Shown here: in pieces, positions 59,050 to 64,000 of the stretch
Numbering within the stretch: the stretch's first letter is position 1
Layout of the letters: each line of letters begins with the position of its first letter
DNA from: Pontibacterium sp049603715
Lineage (GTDB): Bacteria; Pseudomonadota; Gammaproteobacteria; Pseudomonadales; Balneatricaceae
DNA length: 64,000 nt
NCBI GenBank assembly: GCA_049603715.1
Contig: JBMYSW010000017.1
Location: forward strand, 12,420 to 76,419
Direction: 5' to 3'
The notes under the pieces: generated by a model
The model's database searches: none
The model's input: only the letters and a program-made list of their open reading frames with translations
Told to the model about the DNA's origin: nothing
Position numbers and translations under genes: made by a program

Positions 59050-59388
59050 TTAAACGGTTTGGTGATATCGGCCAAGCAACTCCAGTAAGTCGCCTGCGCA
59101 ATGGCTATCCAGAGAGTAAAAAATGGTTTGAGATTCTCGCCGAGTTTTGACGACGCCGTCGCGTCTTAATATGGCAAGGTGTTGCGATAATGCTGATTGG
59201 CTCAGCGGAAGTTGGTGGTTTAGGGTCGAAACAGACATTTCTTGATTTCGCAATAAGCAGACGATAGAAAGACGCGCTTCGTTGGCGAGTGCTTTTAAAA
59301 AGCGAGTGGCGTCTTGGGTATCGATTTCCGTTTGTTGTGCGATGTAAGGTACTGAATCAGCGACAAATACAGTTTTATTATTATTCAC
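59050..59388 (-). CDS. ArsR/SmtB-family regulator
   Basis: A winged-helix regulator of about 112 residues. FLKALANEARLSIVCLLRNQ and LPLSQSALSQHLAILRRDGVVKTRRESQTIFYSL are typical of the BigR/SqrR/YgaV branch. Cysteines are Cys44 in SIVCLL and Cys97 in SHCAG (numbered from the GTG start); the first matches the BigR-type thiol, the second is shifted relative to BigR. It may sense persulfides or oxidants rather than metals. GTG 59388 is preferred to ATG 59394 because AGGAG is 8 bases ahead of it. It overlaps the stop of a 21-codon ORF by GTGA. Confidence 0.85.
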   Translation of the reverse strand: MNNNKTVFVADSVPYIAQQTEIDTQDATRFLKALANEARLSIVCLLRNQEMSVSTLNHQLPLSQSALSQHLAILRRDGVVKTRRESQTIFYSLDSHCAGDLLELLGRYHQTV

Positions 59389-59450
59389 AACCATCTCTCC
59401 TGAATCGAGTGAGAAATGAATCCAGTGCTGCCCTGTGTATCTAGGCTCAT
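59385..59450 (-). CDS. Candidate 21-codon leader ORF upstream of arsR
   Basis: ATG at 59450 is preceded by AAGGA and opens a 21-residue frame, MSLDTQGSTGFISHSIQERW and a final Leu. Its TGA overlaps the proposed GTG start of arsR, and the AGGAG for arsR lies inside its last codons. This would couple arsR translation to the short ORF. It could be chance. Confidence 0.4.
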   Translation of the reverse strand: MSLDTQGSTGFISHSIQERWL

Positions 59451-59834
59451 GTCTTCCTTACGAGGGTGTAAAACCCTGCCTTTCTTTGCTGCGGTTGGCG
59501 TTTGGTGCCAAAAATACGGCTCCCTAACCTGAGTGCTAAAGAACCTACTATGGGCGTAAAACTCAACAACAACCCGTTTTAACATATGGGCGGCGCTAGT
59601 TCCTTTAAACGCTCTAGGCCTTATATTTCGTGCCTATTAATGAGCGCTCTTAAAGAACCTACTTGTTTATTGAGCATTTGCACAGAGTAAATATCATAAA
59701 AAATACTAATGGATAAGATATAAGTAATCGCTTATTGATATAGCTCAAAGGATTAAGCGATAAACGCATAAGTTGATCGAATGGTCAATTTAAAAATTAG
59801 CAAGAAGAGGCCTGCCGGCGTGAAACTTTATCCA
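59451..59834. other. AT-rich intergenic region upstream of arsR
   Basis: No gene is supported over about 380 bases. It contains the promoter area of arsR and the end region of the diguanylate cyclase gene. A 66-codon minus-strand frame here has no ribosome-binding site. Confidence 0.45.
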
Positions 59835-61121
59835 TTAGGCATAGTCGCGTTTGGCTCTGCGGTTGCGCGTACTCGGCTGCGAATGAAAGCAGATGGTCTG
59901 GTTTCGGCCGTTGCCTTTTGCGGCGTACAAGGCTTTGTCAGCGGCTTTGATGACTTCTTCGGTGGTTCGATGTTCGTTACTGCACTCGGCACAACCAATA
60001 CTCACCGTCACCGTAACAATGCTCGCTTCGTTGTTATTACGTCGGCGCATTTGCTCGCCCTGTTTGGCGTCGTCGGGGCGGTCGTTACCGCGAATACGCA
60101 TGGGGTAGTTGGCAATGGTTTGGCGCACCATTTCTAGGTAAAGCTTGGCTTCTTCTTCCGACTTGTGATTAAACACAATGGTAAACTCTTCGCCACCATA
60201 GCGGTAGGCGCGACCACCGCCTTTAACTTGGTTTATCCGCGCCGCCACCATGCGCAGAACTTGGTCGCCTATGTCGTGGCCATAGGTGTCGTTAAACTTT
60301 TTAAAGTGGTCGATATCCAGCATGGCGATGGCGTAACTGCGCCCCAGTGTGAGTAACTTGGCATTAAGGGCGCGTCGGCTAGGTATCTCGGTGAGCTCGT
60401 CGATAAAGGCCATGCTGTAGGATTGCTGCAATACCGCCACCGCAAGGCTTACCAGCGCTGCCAGCGTCATAATTTGCGACACTGATATTCGGTTAAACCA
60501 AATCAGGATGAGCAGGCTTGCAACCAAACTCGCCAAAACCGCCACTGCAGCAGCGGTTCGTCGAAATGCCAAGAACCCAAGGGTCACCAGTAAGCTCGCA
60601 CCATAGGCCCAGCTAGCTAGCTCCGTTAAAAAGGTATCACTAAGGGCGTTGTTAAACGCGGCTGCGGGCAAATGGTTAAATAGCCCAATGAGCTGATCAC
60701 TGCTCCATGCATACCAAAGGCAAACATAGGTCAGTACGACAAAGCCCAGGCGGGTCAAACCGATATTGGAGGCGATACCTCGTTCACTGTAACTGCTGAT
60801 GACCATAATATGCAGCGGTGTCAGTAGCGAGAGTATTGAGAATAGGGTGTAGGTCGCTGGGTCGCCCAAAGGCGTTTGTAACCCCTGCTGAATTAATACA
60901 TAGGTGAGCATTAGCACCAAGTTTAAAAAAAACACTTGGCTGGATTTAAAGCCATAGGCCACAAAGGCCACAAAAACGCCAATAAAGTAGGGTGCCTGCG
61001 AAAGGGTGACACGCTCAATGGGTGCGAGGTTAGCAACCCAGTCGAGAGAGACAATAGCACAGCCTAAAAACAACAGTGGCGGAAAAAAAAAGCGAAGCAA
61101 CGGGTAGCTCAAAGCAAACAT
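59835..61121 (-). CDS. Membrane diguanylate cyclase (GGDEF)
   Basis: A 428-residue protein. About eight hydrophobic segments lie in the first 240 residues. The GGDEF domain follows: SMAFIDELTEIPSRRALNAKL at its start, then AIAMLDIDHFKKFNDTYGHD, YRYGGEEFTIVF and a TVSIGCAE strand. The GGEEF active site is intact, so it should make c-di-GMP. The RxxD inhibitory site five residues before GGEEF is absent (KGGGRAYR), so product inhibition is unlikely. The ATG at 61121 is chosen over TTG 61133. It opposes the HD-GYP protein at 34854 in function. Confidence 0.92.
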   Translation of the reverse strand: MFALSYPLLRFFFPPLLFLGCAIVSLDWVANLAPIERVTLSQAPYFIGVFVAFVAYGFKSSQVFFLNLVLMLTYVLIQQGLQTPLGDPATYTLFSILSLLTPLHIMVISSYSERGIASNIGLTRLGFVVLTYVCLWYAWSSDQLIGLFNHLPAAAFNNALSDTFLTELASWAYGASLLVTLGFLAFRRTAAAVAVLASLVASLLILIWFNRISVSQIMTLAALVSLAVAVLQQSYSMAFIDELTEIPSRRALNAKLLTLGRSYAIAMLDIDHFKKFNDTYGHDIGDQVLRMVAARINQVKGGGRAYRYGGEEFTIVFNHKSEEEAKLYLEMVRQTIANYPMRIRGNDRPDDAKQGEQMRRRNNNEASIVTVTVSIGCAECSNEHRTTEEVIKAADKALYAAKGNGRNQTICFHSQPSTRNRRAKRDYA

Positions 61122-61193
61122 CCCAGTGGTCAAAAAGCGGAAACTGATATAGGGGTTAGCTGCCGAAAGAGCGATAAGTTTAGTGCAGTGCGC

Positions 61194-61231
61194 AAAAAAA
61201 TAGCCCCAGCTACATAGACGTAGACTGGAGC
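61194..61231 (-). terminator. Intrinsic terminator of xthA
   Basis: GCCCCAGCTAC (61203-61213) pairs with GTAGACTGGAGC (61220-61231) with one bulge and one wobble; seven Ts follow on the minus strand. Confidence 0.8.
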
Positions 61232-61307
61232 ATCAACATACTTCTGGAGGGGAGTACATAATCGAGTCTAGGGAGCTTTGCTGAAACAAAGCTGAAGGCC
61301 CTATTTA

Positions 61308-61346
61308 TTATGACTTTTTTGTACTTTTTATGACTTTTTTGTACTT
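61308..61346. repeat. Two-copy tandem repeat, 20-base period
   Basis: Two identical 19-base units (61308-61326 and 61328-61346), containing TGACTTTTTTGTACTT, lie just after the xthA stop codon on the minus strand. Function unknown. Confidence 0.85.
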
Positions 61347-61352
61347 AGCTCC

Positions 61353-62165
61353 TTAAAGCTCAAATTCAGCCCAAATAGGGGCGTGGTCAGAGGGCTTTTC
61401 CATTCCGCGAAGTTCGTAATCAATACCTGTGTCCTTGAGTGCGCTAGTCAGTGCTGCCGTGGTTAAAATGGCATCGATACGCAGGCCACGCTTTGGCTCA
61501 GCTTCAAAGCCTTTTGAGCGGTAGTCAAACCAGCTAAAGCGGTCGTCCACATCTGGGTTTTGTACACGGAAACTGTCGTCTAAGCCCCAGTTTTGCAATG
61601 TGGCTAGCCACTCGCGTTCAATCGGCTGGAAGCTGGTTTTACCGGTTTTTAACCAACGTTTGCGGTTGGGTTCACCAATACCAATGTCTGCATCGGTTGG
61701 CGAAATGTTTAAATCACCCATCACAATGACTTTGGCTTTAGGGTCGCAGTGGTTTTCTAAATGATGGTTTAAGTCTGCGTAAAACTTTTCTTTTGCTGGA
61801 AACTTAGTCTCGTGGCTGATGTTTTCGCCTTGTGGAAAGTAGCCGTTTAGCAAAGTGACGGTGCCTGATGCGGTGGCAAAGTCCGCCATAATCATTCGGC
61901 GTTGTGCGTCTTCATCGTCAGTTAAAAAGCCTTTTTGTACTGAAAGTGGCTCGATTTTAGACAACAAACACACGCCGTAGTGGCCTTTTTGGCCGTGTGC
62001 GTAGGCTTTGTAGCCCATGGCTTCAATGGCTTCGTGTGGAAACTCTTCGTCGTGCACCTTGGTTTCTTGCAAGCCAATCACGTCGGGCTGGTGTTTTTCG
62101 ATAATCGCTTCGACTTGATGCAAACGGGCGCGAATACTGTTGATGTTAAAGCAAACGACTTTCAT
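61353..62165 (-). CDS. xthA: Exodeoxyribonuclease III
   Basis: A 270-residue AP endonuclease and 3'-5' exonuclease (E. coli 268). Family motifs are all present: FNINSIRARLHQVEAII, GLQETKVHDEEFP (Glu metal ligand), YFPQGENISHETKF, VMGDLNISPTDADIG (Asp/Asn) and the terminal LRGMEKPSDHAPIW (Asp-His pair). It repairs abasic sites and damaged 3' ends. It is divergent from gorA, so two oxidative-damage genes share a control region of 236 bases. Confidence 0.96.
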   Translation of the reverse strand: MKVVCFNINSIRARLHQVEAIIEKHQPDVIGLQETKVHDEEFPHEAIEAMGYKAYAHGQKGHYGVCLLSKIEPLSVQKGFLTDDEDAQRRMIMADFATASGTVTLLNGYFPQGENISHETKFPAKEKFYADLNHHLENHCDPKAKVIVMGDLNISPTDADIGIGEPNRKRWLKTGKTSFQPIEREWLATLQNWGLDDSFRVQNPDVDDRFSWFDYRSKGFEAEPKRGLRIDAILTTAALTSALKDTGIDYELRGMEKPSDHAPIWAEFEL

Positions 62166-62353
62166 AGCGATGTGGCCTTCAGTAAATAAACGAGTCTTTG
62201 GAAGTTCGGTTGACGCTCAGTGTAGCATAAGCTATTGATCGAAAACCCTTTTAAGCAAGCCTGTACCATTGAGTTTTACAATAATGGGCTTAGCTCAAAG
62301 CAATTGGCTATTTGTGAGGTGACGCGATAGAGTCTGTGGCATTCTCTGACTAA

Positions 62354-62366
62354 GCTACACTGTAGC
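62354..62366. promoter_or_regulatory. Small palindrome upstream of gorA
   Basis: GCTACA, one base, TGTAGC, 36 bases before the gorA start and overlapping a TACACT hexamer that could be its -10. A regulator cannot be named. Confidence 0.35.
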
Positions 62367-62401
62367 AAGTTCTAGGTGATCTCATTTTTAAGGAGTGTGG
62401 T

Positions 62402-63772
62402 GTGTCTAATTTCGATTTTGATCTTTTTGTTATTGGTGCGGGCTCTGGTGGTGTACGCGCAGCGCGCATGGCAGCGGGCCTTGGTGCGAAGGTTGCCATC
62501 GCCGAAGAGCGTTACTTGGGCGGCACCTGCGTAAACGTCGGCTGTGTTCCTAAAAAGCTATTTGTTTACGGTTCTCATTTTGCTGAGTCATTTGAGCAAG
62601 CCCAAGGCTTTGGTTGGTCTGTCGGCGAAACGTCGTTTGACTGGCCAACCCTTCGTGATAACAAAAGCAAAGAAATTGAGCGCCTAAACGGTATTTACGG
62701 CAACATGCTGGTCAATTCGGGCTGTACCCTTATTGACGCTCGTGCAACGTTAAAAGACGCCCACACGGTATTAGCGGGTGGTAAAGAGTACACAGCAGAG
62801 CGCATTATCGTTGCGGTAGGCGGTTGGCCATTTGTGCCAGAGTTTGAAGGCAGCGAGCATGTGATTAGCTCTAATGAGGTCTTCTACCTCGAAGAGTTTC
62901 CTAAAGATGTACTTGTGGTTGGCGGTGGTTACATTGCTGTTGAGTTTGCCGGCATCTTTGAAGGTTTAGGTGCGAATACTCGCCTCGCATATCGCGGTGA
63001 CCTTTTCTTGCGTGGTTTTGACCAAGAGATCCGTGAGTTTGTGGCCCAAGAAGTGTCGAAAAAAGGCGTTAAGCTCGACTTTGGCTGTGATGTGGCCAGC
63101 ATCCAAAAGCAAGACTCGGGTCGTTTATTGGTGACTTACAAGTCGGGCGAAAGCTTTGAAGTTGACCAAGTGATGTACGCAACAGGTCGTGTACCTAAAG
63201 TGGCTAACCTCGGCCTAGAGGAGCTTGGCATTGAGCAAGGTAAAAACGGTGCCATCGTTGTTAATGACGACTTCCAAACCTCTGTTCCGTCGGTTTACGC
63301 TATTGGCGACGTGATTGATCGTGTTCAGCTTACCCCAGTTGCTTTGGCCGAGGGTATGGCGCTGGTTAAAAACCTATACGGTAACCAAAACCTAAAAGTC
63401 GATTACAACCTTATCGCTACAGCCGTGTTCTGCCAGCCAAACGTTGGCACCGTGGGCTTAAGCGAAGAGCAAGCAAAAGAAGCGTACGACGAAATTGCGG
63501 TATACACCTCAGACTTCCGCGCTATGAAGCACACCCTAAGCGGTAGCCAGGAGCGCACTTTTATGAAGTTGATTGTGGACACCCAGACAGACAAGGTTTT
63601 GGGTATTCATATGGTAGGTGACGAAGCGGGCGAAATTATCCAAGGCCTAGCCGTGGCACTGAAGGCGGGTGCGACCAAAGCAACCTTTGATGCGACGATT
63701 GGTATTCACCCAACGGCTGCAGAAGAGTTTGTGACCATGCGTGAGCCAACGCGTATTGTTAAAAAAGGGTAG
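62402..63772 (+). CDS. gorA: Glutathione-disulfide reductase
   Basis: A 456-residue flavoprotein. FAD motif VIGAGSGGVRAARMAAG (about 10-26), redox-active Cys43 and Cys48 in GGTCVNVGCVPKK, NADPH-binding VVGGGYIAVEFAGIF, and the C-terminal His-Glu pair in IGIHPTAAEEF are all intact. It reduces GSSG with NADPH. Start is GTG with AAGGAG ahead. It lies alone after the divergent xthA and before a REP-like region. Confidence 0.96.
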   Translation: MSNFDFDLFVIGAGSGGVRAARMAAGLGAKVAIAEERYLGGTCVNVGCVPKKLFVYGSHFAESFEQAQGFGWSVGETSFDWPTLRDNKSKEIERLNGIYGNMLVNSGCTLIDARATLKDAHTVLAGGKEYTAERIIVAVGGWPFVPEFEGSEHVISSNEVFYLEEFPKDVLVVGGGYIAVEFAGIFEGLGANTRLAYRGDLFLRGFDQEIREFVAQEVSKKGVKLDFGCDVASIQKQDSGRLLVTYKSGESFEVDQVMYATGRVPKVANLGLEELGIEQGKNGAIVVNDDFQTSVPSVYAIGDVIDRVQLTPVALAEGMALVKNLYGNQNLKVDYNLIATAVFCQPNVGTVGLSEEQAKEAYDEIAVYTSDFRAMKHTLSGSQERTFMKLIVDTQTDKVLGIHMVGDEAGEIIQGLAVALKAGATKATFDATIGIHPTAAEEFVTMREPTRIVKKG

Positions 63773-63783
63773 TTGAGGGGGTG

Positions 63784-63818
63784 GGCAGCCAAGCTACAGT
63801 GGTTTGTAGTTGGCTGCC
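63784..63818. repeat. Long hairpin after gorA
   Basis: GGCAGCCAA/TTGGCTGCC plus CTACA/TGTAG form a 14-pair stem with one bulged base (63784-63818). There is no T run; it may end transcription with Rho or protect the gorA message. Confidence 0.65.
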
Positions 63819-63830
63819 AGTCACGTTGGC

Positions 63831-63893
63831 TCGTTCCCACGCTCCTGCGTGGGAATGCATACGTATAGGCTCCCACTCACGAGTATGAGAGCC
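63831..63893. repeat. REP-like palindromic element
   Basis: TTCCCACGC, TCCT, GCGTGGGAA (63834-63855) is a perfect nine-base stem of the CGTTCCCACGC type scattered through many gammaproteobacterial genomes. A second imperfect GGCTC/GAGCC hairpin (63868-63893) follows, giving a paired REP layout. Such elements are mobilised by REP-associated tyrosine transposases. Confidence 0.75.
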
Positions 63894-64000
63894 AGATAGG
63901 TTTCTAGGTGGTAGCATAGCTGCGATAGCTTTTAGCTTACTGCCCGTCACGTTTCGCCTTGATGGCGAGTCAAGGCTTTTGCTTGGCCAAAAGCCCCTCT
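63894..64000. other. Right edge, no gene supported
   Basis: The last hundred bases hold further short inverted segments (AAGGCTTTTGC and GGCCAAAAGCC). No reading frame is supported; the window ends in this probable repeat region. Confidence 0.45.

Noticed and set aside
58809..59075. 88-codon minus-strand frame after arsR
   Set aside because: It spans the terminator hairpin, overlaps the arsR end and has low-complexity composition.
63759..63950. 63-codon minus-strand frame at the right edge
   Set aside because: It runs through REP-like palindromes and overlaps the gorA end.
1..64000. CRISPR arrays, tRNA, rRNA, prophage or insertion sequences
   Set aside because: No regularly spaced repeats, no cloverleaf or rRNA signatures and no transposase, integrase or phage structural genes were seen.

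Overview
The window looks like a chromosomal segment from a marine, aerobic, heterotrophic gammaproteobacterium of the Oceanospirillales type. The pointers are gammaproteobacterial housekeeping order (dnaX-ybaB-recR, then rnd, ycgL, ycgN), E. coli-like neighbour pairs (yeiH/yeiE and qorB/ytfH), TRAP transport, an ectoine-type aspartate kinase and polyhydroxyalkanoate phasins. The genus cannot be named from sequence alone. Base composition is close to half G+C, coding density is high, and the standard genetic code is used. No rRNA, tRNA, CRISPR array, prophage or insertion sequence was found.

Layout. 0.3-4.6 kb: a serine-rich unknown protein, a KefB-type antiporter, a YaiL protein and a small unknown protein. 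4.6-10.8 kb: a five-gene polyol uptake and oxidation operon (inositol-2-dehydrogenase-like enzyme, sugar ABC transporter, TIM-barrel isomerase) read leftward, facing a LacI-family regulator with three matching palindromic operators between them. 10.9-21.3 kb: srkA, dnaX-ybaB-recR-rnd-ycgL-ycgN, a PhnD-like protein without signal peptide, and hrpB. 21.3-30.0 kb: a DctB/DctD sensor-regulator pair, a sigma-54 promoter with tandem upstream sites, a TAXI-TRAP transporter and L-2-hydroxyglutarate oxidase; this reads as one C4/C5-acid uptake and oxidation unit. 30-41.5 kb: a 27-residue membrane peptide, di-haem peroxidase, RsuA, an amidohydrolase, an HD-GYP protein, a bacterial voltage-gated cation channel with an unusually acidic filter, YeiH/YeiE and QorB/YtfH.

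41.6-46.6 kb is the most accessory-looking part. It holds a divergent pair of an LRAT-like membrane hydrolase/acyltransferase and a membrane-anchored XRE regulator around a perfect 30-bp palindrome, an atypical AroE-like dehydrogenase, an AraC regulator, a polyol dehydrogenase broken by one in-frame TGA, and a PrlF/YhaV toxin-antitoxin pair. 46.7-64 kb: gcvP, a DsbB-like protein lacking the CxxC pair joined to LpxR, hisC, aspartate kinase, two phasins with near-identical promoter layouts and paired TGC-N3-GCA boxes, YejK, an ArsR regulator behind a short overlapping ORF, a diguanylate cyclase, xthA and gorA, ending in REP-like palindromes.

The main candidates for undescribed biology are the LRAT/XRE pair, the acidic-filter channel, the DsbB-like/LpxR operon and the sigma-54-controlled TAXI/LhgO unit. 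Starts were moved from the longest reading frame where a ribosome-binding site or operator argued for it.
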